From: Chrysopilus asiliformis
Lineage: Eukaryota; Arthropoda; Insecta; Diptera; Rhagionidae
Length of the DNA stretch: 64,000 nt
Assembly: GCA_964034945.1 (NCBI GenBank)
Contig: OZ035960.1
Location: 110,174,324 to 110,238,323 of the forward strand
Direction: 5' to 3'
The translations under genes were made by a program, and so were the position numbers. The notes beneath the pieces are model-generated. The model was not told the DNA's origin. It worked only from the letters and a program-made list of their open reading frames with translations, and did no database searches. Below, piece after piece: positions 10,840 through 22,145 of this stretch. Position 1 is the first letter of the stretch. Each line of letters begins with the position of its first letter.

Positions 10840-11546
10840 ATGTTCAGGAATAAATTGTTTTTTAACATATTTCTCCTTTTTTTACTAACACAACTATCGG
10901 TAACCATTTTTTTAACAATTAAAACGCCTGTAGTTTTTTACGTTTTGTGTGTTTATTGTGTAGATTGCTATAAAAATAATACTGACTGATTTGAAACACA
11001 CACCCAATAAAACTGTTTGCGAGGATTCATTCTTCAAACTATCAGTTAATCGAAATAAAGAACAACTGATAAATTTATCATGCAATTTTGTGAAAGAAAT
11101 CAGGACCTTATATGTATACGTATTAGAAATCAAATCGAAAATTTTAATAAAATTCGTTTGAAATTTTTCTAGGCTAAAATTATGTTGTATAAAAAATTTC
11201 GAGGTCAATACCGGAAATATTTCCTTGATATCAGTGAAGATGCCTGTAAATTGTTTGATGGGACCTCAATGAACAAACTTTTTGTCAGGATTTTTGACGA
11301 AGCAAGACCATTTTGCAATCTATGTTCAAAATGCCCTTTTAGAGTAAATTTTATGTTTTTATAGAAAACAAAAATATATAATTACTTTGATTGCAGGGAA
11401 ACTTGACACTTATAGGAGCAGCATTGCCCAGCGCTGTAATTCCAACCATTATACCGAAGGGACTTTACAAGCTTAACATTATAGCTACAAATCTAAGCCG
11501 GCAAATATTCTATTTAGACTTCGTTATCTACTTTAAAATTGTTTAA
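10840..11546 (+). CDS. DUF1091-family secreted protein, gene 3 (176 aa, 4 exons)
   Basis: Exons 10840-10899, 10964-11113, 11173-11343 and 11397-11546; GT/AG introns, phase 0. The signal peptide starts MFRNKLFFNIFLLF. Exon 2 has KTVCEDSFFKLS and INLSCNFV. Exon 3 has FLDISEDACKLF and FCNLCSKCPFR. Exon 4 reads GNLTLIGAALP, IPKGLYK and ends FVIYFKIV. The exon sizes equal those of genes 1 and 2, forming one subgroup. AATAAA occurs at 11724. Secreted, function unknown; only moderately similar to genes 1 and 2, so an older duplicate. Confidence 0.85.
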
Positions 11547-11865
11547 AAATTTACGTCAAAGTTTAATAACGATTTCCTTAAACTACTCGACCAATGGGCA
11601 TGAAATTTGGTAGCTTTTTTTCTTCCTAACCATTTTTAGTTTTATTTAATCGGTGAAAAAATATTTTAAAAGAGAATAACCTTTTATTAGTAAGAAAAAA
11701 ATTATGTTACAACATCTGAATCTAATAAATAAATACCAAAAGTAAAAAAAAAGCCTAAAATTTCTTAAATTTTTGGACGCGAAAATTGATAAAAATAAGT
11801 CTTTTCTTTCTTTCTTTTTTTGTTAATTAACTATCTTTGCATGTTGAACTATGGCAGTACTTTAA

Positions 11866-12081
11866 CACGTTCGTGACATCTTGTACCACTGGTGGTACAT
11901 GTACAGTTTTTTAAAACCCCGCGAGTAAATAGTGCGGTAGTTTTATTGTGGAAGTAATATAAAAACACGAATCGTGTACCACCGATGGCGCACAACCGCC
12001 AGAAAACAAATCGCTGGTGTACCACCCGTGGTACACGATGTCCAAATGTAAAAAAAAATGAAAAAGCAAATGTCGAACGTG
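11866..12081. mobile_element. TTAA MITE, CACGTTCG family, copy A
   Basis: 216 bp between TTAA at 11862-11865 and 12082-12085. The ends CACGTTCGTGACATC and, reverse-complemented, CACGTTCGACATTTG are inverted repeats. Internally it has two short palindromes, GTACCACTGGTGGTAC and GTACCACCCGTGGTAC. A shorter copy is at 53286-53453. Confidence 0.75.
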
Positions 12082-12525
12082 TTAAACGCACAAAAGTAAA
12101 AATTTAAAAAAAAATGTCTTTGATTTTAAAAATTTTCAAACGAAAACAACTAGAAATTTCCCAATGATATCATAGTTTTATGATTGCAGGAGTAACGAAA
12201 ATTATAAAAACATGTTAATTTTTACATTTTTTATACTTCAAATCACGAATATCATCCAAGCGTTAATATTTCTATGATATCCGTTCGCTAATCAAATCAA
12301 TTATTCAAAAAAAGAAGGTTCTTTTTAATCGGTTCAGTGGTTCTCAAGTTATAGGCGAACAGAGAGAAAATCAGAAACTAATATACATAAATCGAGGACT
12401 CTGGTAAAAAAGAAGAGGAACCTTGGGTTGACCTGTTGTTTAAAGCCCGCCCATTGACGCTAGCAGTGGCGGCTTTATAGGGGAGGCAACGGAAGCATTG
12501 CCTCCTCATAACATTTTATAAAAAC

Positions 12526-12760
12526 TAGGGGCTGCGCCCCGAACCGCTTCGCGGTTCATCCCCCTTCCGCAGGTCGGCCTTCGGCCTCCCTGCCCCCGTC
12601 GGCCTACGGCCTCCACAACTACTCGGCCTTCGGCCTCGCCCCTCGCGCTTGAATTGTTGGAATTTGTTGTATGGAGATGTTACGTAAAATTATTTAAATA
12701 TATTTCAGCTCTCGCCTTCCTCTTTACTCGGCCTTCGGCCTCGAGTCAAATGCATATAGT
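12526..12760 (-). repeat. GC-rich hairpin cluster, possible Helitron 3' end
   Basis: The minus strand ends GGGGCGCAGCCCCTAG followed by T at about 12526: a 5-bp stem GGGGC/GCCCC directly before CTAG, as at Helitron 3' ends. Next to it are many short palindromes, CGGCCTTCGGCC and GGCCTACGGCC, at 12570-12745. This is the most GC-rich patch of the first 40 kb and contrasts sharply with its AT-rich surroundings. The matching 5' end was not found. Confidence 0.4.
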
Positions 12761-13256
12761 TAACCCAAAAAAGGGAAATTTTTTTAGAGACATTTTTCTT
12801 TGTGACCCAACGGTGTATTACAAAATCGTACTGTTTACTTACAATATATTCAATAACGGTAAAAGGTGGTTATCCACACGGGGAAAGACAATATTGTGGG
12901 AAATGTCATTCTTTTTAATTCATTTAAATACTCAGAAAACTTTAATTCTTTAACGTTTCGAAATTCAAATTTATTAATAGCAATGCAAAACGTCAGTGGC
13001 AACACAAAACAGTGGCAACACATGGCAAGTGTAAATACATTCAAACGACGAACAGCGAAGTATTGATGGCAACATGTCATATAGATTCGCTTCTTCCTTT
13101 CCCCATCGATTACTGTCTTGTCATTATTCATCCTTCTTCAGAACGCGTTACTTTGATTTTGCTTTCCATTGTTAATTTTAAAAGAATAAAAATGTCGAAA
13201 TCAAGAGCAAAAACACAAATTTTCATTGAATAAAATTTATACTGCGAGAAATACTG

Positions 13257-14738
13257 TTTTTATATCCGTATGGTGAAACCAAAGGGTATATTAGATTTGC
13301 CTTACCGTTTGTAACGCCAAGATCCCGTCATCACACAGAAAAATGAATTACACCAGTGTGTCTTCGTCCGTCCGTCCGTCTGTGGCGCGGATTGCGGGCG
13401 CACGGATTGAGCTAGAGACTTGAAATTTTGCGCAGATTGGTTTTTCGTAAAATGCAAGGCTAAGTTCGTTTATGGGCAAAAATTGACCCTTAGGGGGGGT
13501 ACCCCCATACAAACAAAAACGTTTTTTGTGAATATCTCAAAAACGGTGCATCTTATTAAAAAAGTGCAGGAAACAAAAGTTATATAGGATATGATTCTAC
13601 ATAAAACTCCCATACATCAAAATCCGATTGGAATAAATTTTAAAAAATCTTATTGGAAAGTTTGACTTTAAAGTGGAATTTTGGTACAACTGTTCGAATT
13701 TTGATACGAATATCACCATGCGGGTTTTCAATAATTGCAAGATTGGCAATTATAGCTTTTGTTATGTTTTCAAATCGATCTACTGCTTTTTTAAATTTTT
13801 AGGTGAAATATACTGTTTTTTGTCCGAACAAAGATACCATCGTTAGCTATACATAAAAAGGAGGGGTAGATATTAGTGAGCAAAAATTTTTCTTGCGGTG
13901 ACCTCTCTCATGGTGAAAACCGGATCCGAAACCCTTAAGCGCATAAAGAGGTTTCAAGAGAGGGAAAGGGGTTGCTATTAAACTGGATCCGACACACTTG
14001 AGTAAGAGATATCAGAAGAAACGGGGATTGACATCAAAAAGAATCAGATCTCTTATTCTGTCAATAACTGTTCCTGTGTGCAAAGTTTGATCAAAATCGG
14101 CCACGCTGTTTTTGCGTGATGCCGGAACAAACATTCAGACAAACAGACAGAAATACCGACCGACATACAGACAGACGGACAAACATAAATTTTAAGCATA
14201 ACAAAACCTATAATTGCCAGTCTGGCAATTATTAGAAACTCGTATAGTGATATTCCTATCAAAATTCGAACAGTTGTATCAAAATTCCAGTTTGAAGTCA
14301 AACTTTCCAATAAGATTTTTTAAAATTTGTTCCAATCGGATTTTAATGTATGGGAGTTTTATTTAGAATCATATCCTAAATAACTTTTGTTCTTGCACTT
14401 TTTTAATAAGATGCACCGTTTTTGAGATATTCACAAAAAACGTTTTTGTTTGTATGGGGGTACCCCCCCTAATGGTCCATTTTTGCCCATTAGCGAACTT
14501 AGCCTCGCATTTTACGAAAAACGGATCTGCGAAAAATTTCAAGTCTCTAGCTCAATCCGTGCGCCCGCAATCCGCGCTACAGACGGACGGACAGACGGAC
14601 GGCCATGCGAAAATCAATTTTTTTATCATTCTAAACACACTGGTATAATTCATTTTTTGTGTAATGACGGGATCTTGGCGTTACAAACGGTAAGGCAAAT
14701 TTAGTATATCCTTTGGTTTCATCATACGGGTATAAAAA
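13257..14738. mobile_element. 1.5-kb foldback element with about 500-bp arms (family F2)
   Basis: The left arm begins TTTTTATATCCGTATGGTG and the right arm ends with its inverse, CATCATACGGGTATAAAAA. The arms pair through 13257-13760 and about 14200-14738, including the GTCCGTCCGTC run (13366-13383 and 14580-14604) and TACCCCC. The spacer 13760-14200 is unique. A single arm lies at 21469-22145, and partial relatives at 37320-37570, 52850-53240 and 63000-63400. No ORF. Confidence 0.75.
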
Positions 14739-14939
14739 CAGGCAGTCATTGGGGACTGCCAGCAGAAGTGAAAACAATAATATATGTGAGGTAATTTTGT
14801 CGTGTATTTATGCCTATATATTTTTTAACCTGAAATTTTGAAAATATATGCTAATAAGCAGTAAATGTCAAATAAAAGTCAATATGCATATTAAGGTTTG
14901 AATTCCCGAGCAGCATATGATTTTCTTATACAACAAATT

Positions 14940-15225
14940 GCTGGACTTATTTAATTCTTTCTGTATAAGAATGCCACGTGCTGTTCAGAAATTTTCTGTG
15001 TGATTTTATTTTGCTGTATATTTTTCAAAAAAAATCGATTTTTTGTTATTTTCTGTCTCATTTTATTTTGCTGTATATTTTCCAAAAAAAAAAAACATCG
15101 ATTTTTTGCTGTATAACAAAGTCATGTGCTATTCAGAAATTTCCTCTCGAATTTTATTTTGCTCTATACAGTCTTCAAAAAAAAAATCGATTTTTTCTGT
15201 ATAAAAAAATCAAATGAAAGCAAAT
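14940..15225 (+). repeat. Minisatellite, 80-90 bp period
   Basis: Repeats of a unit containing GTGCTGTTCAGAAATTTTCT, TTTTATTTTGCTGTATA and an A-run followed by TCGATTTTTT. Units are imperfect here and cleaner at 17050-17320. Confidence 0.7.
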
Positions 15226-15237
15226 CAGCATTCTTAA

Positions 15238-15731
15238 CCCATTTATTCGCCGCCCGGTAAGAATTCTTACCACACCTTGGAATGTTCATCAAAGCTCATC
15301 AAATTACTTTTTCGTTGATTGGGTAATTGGATTTTCCCATTTTTGGCCACAAAACAGACAAAAACCCTCCCAGAAACGTAAAAATACTCGTTTCTCGCCA
15401 TTGGTAAGAATTCCTACTACAAAACCTTTTTTCACATTTTTGTTTATTTTTTCGAAGAATGTACCGCAAAGCGGTAAGGGGTTGAGCCCTTAGATCATTT
15501 TTATTCCAAAATCAATAAAAATTTTCACGTTTTTCTGGAAAAAATGCCACATATTGAGCATATCAGAGTATTGGCTATTTGCCGTGGTTAAAATTTTTTA
15601 CCACAATTTTCCAGAAAACTGTGGGTCGGAAAAATTTGGAACTTTTTGAAAGTCATATTCGACCCAAAAGTAGCTTCCACACAAATTTTGATGGAAAAAT
15701 TCCCACGCATCTAAGAGCGGCGAAAAATGGG
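15238..15731. mobile_element. TTAA-type element (494 bp) with visible empty site
   Basis: Flanked by TTAA (15234-15237 and 15732-15735). Ends CCCATTTATTCGCCGC and, reverse-complemented, CCCATTTTTCGCCGC. Direct-repeat copy 2 has the unoccupied site ATTCTTAAGCTGTTAA at about 17352-17367. Repeated GGTAAGAATTCTTACC-type palindromes lie inside. A piggyBac-type non-autonomous element by target and ends. Confidence 0.85.
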
Positions 15732-15881
15732 TTAAGCTGTTAAATTAGCATGTCGGTGACGCGAACTCAAGGTTTTACCCATCCAAAAATCGCACAACGC
15801 GCCTAAAGAAGTATAATATAAATAAAATAAATAATTTAAGGTCAAAAAAAAAATTAAAAAAAAAACATTTTGTCACCACTC

Positions 15882-15940
15882 GGAATCGAACCCGCACATC
15901 TGGCGTATTGTAGTCTAACACTTATTCAGGAGTAAAAATG
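15882..15940 (-). repeat. tRNA-like (SINE-type) module 1
   Basis: The minus strand reads GCGGGTTCGATTCCGAGTGG, a perfect B-box (GGTTCGATTCC), preceded by a decayed D/anticodon-like part. No complete cloverleaf pairs, so this is a tRNA-derived repeat and not a tRNA gene. Confidence 0.5.
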
Positions 15941-16020
15941 TAAACTTAAAGATAAATTAAGTAATAAAATATTAAAAAAAGTAAATAAATCAACAAAAAA
16001 GCATTTGAAAAGAAAAACTT

Positions 16021-16095
16021 CTTGTCACCGATAAGAATTGAACCCGGTCCTGGCGCATGGTAGTCCAACTTCTAACTCACTGCACTAATCGAACA
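16021..16095 (-). repeat. tRNA-like (SINE-type) module 2
   Basis: The minus strand has an A-box-like TAGTGCAGTGAGTTAGA, then GGACCGGGTTCAATTC (B-box), 37 bases further on. The acceptor and T stems do not pair, so it is a tRNA-derived SINE head or captured tRNA relic. Confidence 0.5.
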
Positions 16096-16279
16096 GTACG
16101 AAATGTCGTGTTAACATTGAAGACTTAGTTAGCGGCATATTTAAAATTTTGAAAGGCAAATTACTAATAAAGTGTTATTAAAATTTTAAAATTTAAAAAA
16201 GGATCATCAAAATCGGAGCCGCTGGAGCTCTGCGGAAAGAAATCCAAACAAAATCGCTTTGCCTTTTAAATATATAGAT

Positions 16280-16640
16280 TCGTGATCAGCGACCCCGAAA
16301 ACCCCCTAATGACATTTTTTCCCGGAAAAATGGGAAAAAGGATATTTGCATTATCCTTACAGGACCTTCCGTTTTGAATTTTGAAAATCTAAGACCGGAT
16401 TCGTGATCAGCGACCCCAAAAACCCCCGAGTGATACTTTTCAGCCTCCTATTGAGCAGGATTCATTGCGAAAATCACGGTTTAAAAACACCCAAACCCCC
16501 TTTACCCCCCGTTCACTCCATTAGCAGTAAAATTTCGAAAAATCTCGCCTTAGTGAGCGCCTACGCGATGGTTGGGACATATTCTGAAAGTTTCAAGTCT
16601 ATCTTCAGGGGATTTTATATATAGAGAAGATGGTTTTCAC
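16280..16640 (-). repeat. Helitron-like insertion between the two direct repeats
   Basis: The minus strand starts TCTATATATAAAATCCCCTG (about 16624) and shares CCTTACAGGACCTTCCG and CAGCGACCCCAAAAACCCC with the Helitron-like element at 4184-4600. The 3' end is not resolved. Confidence 0.4.
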
Positions 16641-16723
16641 TTTTTCCAATAAAAGACGATGCGTAACAGATATTTTTAATTTTACGTTTAAAAAACTCAA
16701 TTTCAACAAAATAAAAATAAAAT

Positions 16724-16787
16724 ATTTTGCCACCGCTCAGAATTGAACCCGTACCTGGCGCGATGTAGTTTACACTTATTCAGTAGT
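16724..16787 (-). repeat. tRNA-like module 3
   Basis: The minus strand carries ACGGGTTCAATTCTGAGCGG (B-box-like), homologous to module 1 but diverged. Confidence 0.45.
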
Positions 16788-16825
16788 AAGAATATAAATT
16801 TGACAGATAAATTAAGTAATAAAAA

Positions 16826-17951
16826 ACAGGCAGTCATGGGGGACCAACAGAAGTGAAAACAATACTAATATGTAAGGTAATTTTGTCGTGTATTTATACC
16901 TATATATTTTTTAACCTGAAATTTTGAAAATATATGCTAATAAGCAGTAAATTTCAAATAAAAGTCAATATGCATATTAAGGTTTGAATTCCTGAGCAGC
17001 ACATGATTTTCTTATACAACAAAAAGCTAGAGATATTTAATTCTTTCTGTATAAGAATGCCACGTGCTGTTCAGAAATTTTCTGTATCATTTTATTTTAC
17101 CGTATGATATTTTCCAAAAAAAAATCGATTTTTTGTTATATAACAAAGTCACGTGCTGTTCAGAAATTTTCTGTCTCATTTTATTTTACCGTATGATATT
17201 TTCCAAAAAAAAAAAATCGATTTTTTGTTATATAACAAAGTCACGTGCTGTTCAGAAATTTTCTGTCTCCTTTTATTTTACCGTATGATATTTTCCAAAA
17301 AAAAATCGATTTTTTCTGTATAAAAAAATCAAATGAAAGCGAATCACAGCATTCTTAAGCTGTTAAATAAGCATGTCGGTGACGCGAACTCAAGGTTTTA
17401 CCCATCCAAAAATCGCACAACGCGCCTAAAGAAGTATAATATAAATAAAATAAATAATTTAAGGTCAAAAAAAAATTAAAAAAAAAACATTTTGTCACCA
17501 CTCGGAATCGAACCCGCACATCTGGCGCATTGTAGTCTAACACTTATTCAGGAGTAAAAATGTAAACTTAAAGATAAATTAAGTAATAATATATTAATAA
17601 AAGTAAAAAAATCAAAAAAAAAATTTGAAAAGAAAAAAAAAGAATTTGTCACCGATAAGAATTGAACCCGGTCCTGGCGCATGGTAGTCCAACTTCTAAC
17701 TCACTGCACTAATCGAACAGTACGAAATGTCGTTTTAACATTGAAGACTTAGTTAGCGGCATATTTATAATTTTGAAAGGCAAATTACTAATAAAGTATT
17801 ATTAAAAATGGGGAAAAAAGTAAAACGGACATATCTACAGCTATAGAGCTTTCATTTAAAAAAAAAATCATCAAAATCGGTTCAATAGGAACTCCAGGAG
17901 CTCTGTCGAAAGAAATCCATACAAAATCGCTTTGCCTTTTAAATATATAGA
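16826..17951 (+). repeat. Direct-repeat block, copy 2
   Basis: Parallels 14739-16279, lacking the TTAA element. Contains the cleaner minisatellite at 17050-17320 and tRNA-like modules at 17491-17553 and 17646-17719. Its last 339 bp are tandemly repeated as 17952-18291. Confidence 0.75.
17050..17320 (+). repeat. Minisatellite, about 85-bp period, three units
   Basis: Three units of CACGTGCTGTTCAGAAATTT, TTTTATTTTACCGTATGATA and an A-run plus TCGATTTTTT. Confidence 0.8.
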
Positions 17952-18291
17952 CAAAAAAAAAATTTGAAAAGAAAAAAAAAGAATTTGTCACCGATAAGAA
18001 TTGAACCCGGTCCTGGCGCATGGTAGTCCAACTTCTAACTCACTGCACTAATCGAACAGTACGAAATGTCGTTTTAACATTGAAGACTTAGTTAGCGGCA
18101 TATTTATAATTTTGAAAGGCAAATTACTAATAAAGTATTATTAAAAATGGGGAAAAAAGTAAAACGGACATATCTACAGCTATAGAGCTTTCATTTAAAA
18201 AAAAAATCATCAAAATCGGTTCAATAGGAACTCCAGGAGCTCTGTCGAAAGAAATCCATACAAAATCGCTTTGCCTTTTAAATATATAGAT
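17613..18291 (+). repeat. Perfect tandem duplication, 339-bp unit x2
   Basis: Positions 17613-17951 and 17952-18290 read identical base for base by eye, including the tRNA-like module (17646-17719 and 17987-18059) and the terminal TTAAATATATAG. Either a very recent duplication or an assembly artefact. Confidence 0.85.
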
Positions 18292-18463
18292 GTTTTTCTA
18301 ACGTATGCCTTTAATTTTTTATACCATAATGGACTGTATAAAAATCTGTATGTTCAGAAAATAATAATTTAAAAGAAAATCCTATTCTCTAATGTCGAAT
18401 GTTCTAAAACATAAACTACAAATTCTCTTCATAGAGGCTAGCCTCCGATTCGTTGCCTCCTCA

Positions 18464-18759
18464 TCATACTAATATATAAAAATGAGTTGGTGACGCAAAA
18501 ACGGCTGAACCGATTGACTTGAAATTTGGCATGAGTGTTTGTGGTAATTCTGGTTCCAACATAGGCATACGGAAAAGTAGCGCGAGTGGTGGGGAGAGTG
18601 AAGGGAGATGGTAAAGTGATTTCGAAACTTAGTTTTTGCGCTATGTTACCCTTTCGCGGCGAAACTACTGAACCGATTGGCGTGAAGTTTAGCTCCAACA
18701 TAGACCATAAAAAAATATTTGAAAAAACTTAACCCGGCAACGACGGGTATGCAAGCTAG
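18464..18759 (+). mobile_element. Helitron-type non-autonomous element (family H1), short copy
   Basis: Starts TCATACTAATATATAAAAAT and ends with a stem-loop CCCGGCAACGACGGG, then TATGCAAG and CTAG, followed by T. A short 3' hairpin 8-10 bp before CTAG, A/T flanks and no target duplication fit Helitrons. Longer copies are at 46014-46687 (minus) and 55942-56594. No Rep/helicase ORF. Confidence 0.75.
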
Positions 18760-18793
18760 TTTCAAATATACACGAGCCGCCACTGGACGCTAG

Positions 18794-20248
18794 TAAAGTC
18801 CCTTGAAAGTTTCATCCAAATTGGTTCAGTGGTTCTTGAGTTTTGGTTCTTGACCGCAGTTTTTCTTACCATCAAGATCTCCCACGCCTACTGTAGATCT
18901 CCCCCGCCCCCGCCTACGGCAGAAACTACCGCAGATCTCCCCCCGCATCTTTAAAAATGTGACGTATTTCATGAACTGCTCCGTACTTGTGAATTTGCTT
19001 GAATTTAAATATTTTTTGTATCACTAATAAATTGTTTTTCCTTTTTTTTTGTACTGAACTACGGTTTTGGTAAAATTAAATAAAAACGACGTAAATGATA
19101 AAATTTTGCGTGTGAAGAAATCTCTTTTATTAATCCTTACTATTTTAATTGTAAATTATTTTCAGTCTTAAAAGCTTGTCGCAATTTTTCATTTTGAGAA
19201 CTGCAATAAATTAATCTCAAAAGCCACAAAATGTCTTCAGCAATACAATTTAATAACGCGGAAAATAATTTATTTTAACACTAGAAGGAGAAGCTTACCC
19301 TTATCACAATTAAACTATGAAACTCCCACGGGACGATGACAGAATATGTGAGAAATATTCCTTTATCAAGGATTCTCTTCTTAGTTCACGCATCACAGTT
19401 TGTCTGAAATTCTTGTAAACATATTTGTTTGGAGTAAACAGAGTAAGCTTGTATCTTTCACCTATTCCATAAATAATACTAATACTTGAGCTTATATTAC
19501 TTGTGAATTTCCTAGAAACGGTAGCGCGAATGGTAGATGAAATTAAATCTGAAATTCGGTTACCTCGGAAAAGGTTTTCATTTCAATTAATTGAGAGGTA
19601 GTTGAAACGGTCATGTATTTTACGTGTCTAGAATTAGTTATTTGGGGATATTTTCAGCTTCATGTTAGATAATTCATTGAAATAAAAGTTTCAATTGAGA
19701 GCAATTGGTCGAAATGAAAGAATTACAAGTGACTGTGTCACACAATTGAGAATTGACGAAATGTACGATTGGTTCTACACTCGTTGTACCTCAATTTCCT
19801 TTTAGATGAAATGGAAATGTGAAGGGAAAAAATCTAATCCGGTAAACATCCTTCAACTTGAGGATTTCTGTCGTTAGCATTGATTAATTTGTTGGCCATT
19901 TACATACAAAAACAATCAATCACACGCCCCAGTGGACTGGGATATGTAGAGGTTGACTATGATATAAATACGATGAAATCCATTTCTGGATACGGGCGGG
20001 CGGGACAGAAGAATTCCTCCCGTCTTCATCAATTGGGGATCACCTAAAACCATTGCCCCAGAAAAATAAAGAGACGAAATTGTGGAGTTGAGAAAGTCCT
20101 CCCCAAAAACAAAAGTGGAAAATGGACGGTTGTGAGATGGCATGAAGAAGGGAAAAAAAAACAATCAGCTAAGGAAATTAGGGAAAAGGATATAATTAAG
20201 GCTATCATCGTTAAGTATCCGGAAAACTAATGATACTGGCCCCTAATC
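18794..20248. other. AT-rich intergenic DNA
   Basis: No coding exon, RNA gene or element with ends was recognised. 18860-18950 has several CTCCCCCGCC-like C-rich words. An inverted pair around 19990-20110 gives only open stretches without coding character. Confidence 0.5.
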
Positions 20249-21035
20249 TACACTCTAGAAAATTTTATTGTAATTTTACCCTTATTATCGTAGGAAACCA
20301 TTTTCCTACGATAATAGGGGTAAAATTACACCGAGTCGTAATGGCTTAAAAGCTATGCTTTTTTACTCATTTTGTGGCGTACAAAAGCCTCTTTTACGGG
20401 GGAACTTTAAGCTAAATAAGAAGTAAAAGTACAATACGGGTGTAATTTTACGATATGGATGTTTAAAATTACCACATTTTTGTTGTAATTTTCCTCCTAT
20501 TTGGTAGCAAAACCGCGTCTTAAAGGTGTAATTTTACGACATTTTTTGTTTAAAATTACACCGAAAATGGTATTAGAATTTCTCGGCTTATACGGTCTGC
20601 AAAAACAAAAATATTATATTATTTTTGCGGATGTTTTCACATCCAAATTTCCCGGGCATGTCTGCCATGTGGCAGGCGCCACACAGGATTTTGGTAGAGT
20701 AAAACTCGATTCGAGTATTTATACACCGATGCCACAAACCTTATGCGAATTATAAGGTTAAGGTTAAATTGTCCGTACAATAATGCAAAAATACCCTGCG
20801 AGCGTGTTTTTACACCAAAATGAGAGTAAAAATACGAATATTGGTCGAAATTTTACGCAAGGTTTAAAATTACCCTATTTCTAGTGTAAGATTAATGTTT
20901 TTTGGGTGATTTTACAACTTAAATGGTGTGCGAGCTAAATTCTGATTTTTTTTCGAAATTTTACGACGTTTTTGCAAATTTACCCCGTTTTTACCCCATT
21001 TTTCGGTTTAAATTCAAATTCATTTTCTACAGTGT
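20249..21035. mobile_element. Foldback-like MITE rich in GTAAAATTAC motifs
   Basis: The ends ACACTCTAGAAAATTTTA and, inverted, ACACTGTAGAAAATGAATTT form terminal repeats. The interior repeats GTAATTTTAC / GTAAAATTAC many times and holds a perfect short hairpin CCTATTATCGTAGGAAA-type pair at 20278-20325. Superfamily not assigned. Confidence 0.55.
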
Positions 21036-21468
21036 AGCCTTGGCCCATTGTTGATTATATGAACAAATGTTTTACGAGAACAAGACCAGTCTATGCGGTA
21101 AGTAAATGGTAAATGCAATTTCTAATACTGCGGAGTACTCATATAAGATGGTTATATATAGAGAGGTACTTGGAACCTGTGAAATTGGTCAAAGCTATCC
21201 GAAGACTTTTGTAGGGGAAGATCGGAATAAAATAATGTTTATGTGTGATAAAAATGCTTTTCAAATTTACTGAAGATTTTCAGCAATATAGTTACTGATT
21301 TTTTCAATTAATTTTGAAGACCCTCGTCAGATGCAGCTTTTAACTGCTTATAAAAAAAATATTGATTTAAAAAAAAAGAAAAAGGAACCTGAAAAAACCA
21401 AAACTGAAAAGAATCAAATAAGCTCTAAAACCCTTCGAGTCGTTAGACAGGCGAGAACGCTTAAAGAT

Positions 21469-22145
21469 ATTTTTATACCCGTATGGTGAAACCAAAGGGT
21501 ATATTAAATTTACCTTACCGTTTGTAACGCTAAGATCCCGTCATCACACACAAAAATGAATTACACCAGTGTGTTTAGAATGATAAAAATATTTAATTTT
21601 TGCATGTCCGTCCGTCCGTCCGTCCGTCCGTCCGTTTGTCCGTCCGTCCGTCCGTCCGTCCGTCCGTCTGTCCGTCCGTCTGTCCGTCCATCTGTCCGTC
21701 TGTCCGTCTGTCCGTCTGTCCGTCTGTCCGTCTGTCCGTCTGTCCGTCTGTCCGTCCGTCTGTGGCGCGGATTGCGGGCGAATGGATTGAGCTAGAGACT
21801 TGAAATTTTTGCGTTTTTCGTAAAATGCAAGGCTAAGTTCGTTAATGGGCAAAAGTTGACCATTAGGGGAGTACCCTAACGAAAACGTTTTTTTGCGAAT
21901 TCCTCAAAAATGGTGCTTCTTATCAAAAAGATTCAAGAACAAAAGTTATTTAGAATATGATTCTACATAAAACTCCCATACATAAAAATCCGATTGGAAT
22001 AAATTTTAAAAAAATCTTATTGAAAAGTTTGACTTCACAGTGGAATTTTGATACAACTATTCGCCGTGCACTTAAACTTCTAACAATGCCATATCACCAT
22101 ACGGGTTTTCAATAATTGCCAGATTGGCATTCCTTGAATGCGCCC
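21469..22145 (+). mobile_element. Single arm of the F2 foldback family
   Basis: Begins TTTTTATACCCGTATGGTG and runs parallel to 13257-13760, ending after ATCACCATACGGGTTTTC and TTGCCAGATTGGCA. It has an expanded GTCC/GTCT array at 21604-21765. Confidence 0.7.
21604..21765 (+). repeat. GTCC/GTCT tetranucleotide microsatellite
   Basis: About 40 tetranucleotide units, CGTCCGTCCGTC at the left grading into CTGTCCGTCTGT. It yields open frames in several frames on both strands; these are repeat artefacts. Confidence 0.95.

Larger units (their letters stand above)
14739..16279 (+). repeat. Direct-repeat block, copy 1
   Basis: Starts CAGGCAGTCATTGGGGAC and ends GCCTTTTAAATATATAG; it recurs as copy 2 at 16826-17951 with high identity. 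It contains an 80-90 bp tandem minisatellite (14940-15225), a TTAA element (15238-15731) absent from copy 2, and two tRNA-like modules (15882-15940 and 16021-16095). Confidence 0.75.
12464..18785. mobile_element. 6.3-kb hAT-type element, a container of nested insertions
   Basis: The terminal inverted repeats start CAGTGGCGGC at both ends (12464 and, inverted, 18785). An 8-bp duplication GACGCTAG flanks them (12456-12463 and 18786-18793). The CAGTGG-type end with 8-bp target duplication is the hAT hallmark. No hAT transposase is visible. The interior is a foldback (13257-14738), two long direct repeats (14739-16279 and 16826-17951), tRNA-like modules, a TTAA element and a Helitron. It must be either a large non-autonomous element or a small one swollen by later insertions. 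Confidence 0.75.

Noticed and set aside
15882..18059. tRNA genes on the minus strand
   Set aside because: B-boxes are good but acceptor and T stems do not pair and several near-identical copies lie in repeats; kept as tRNA-like modules.
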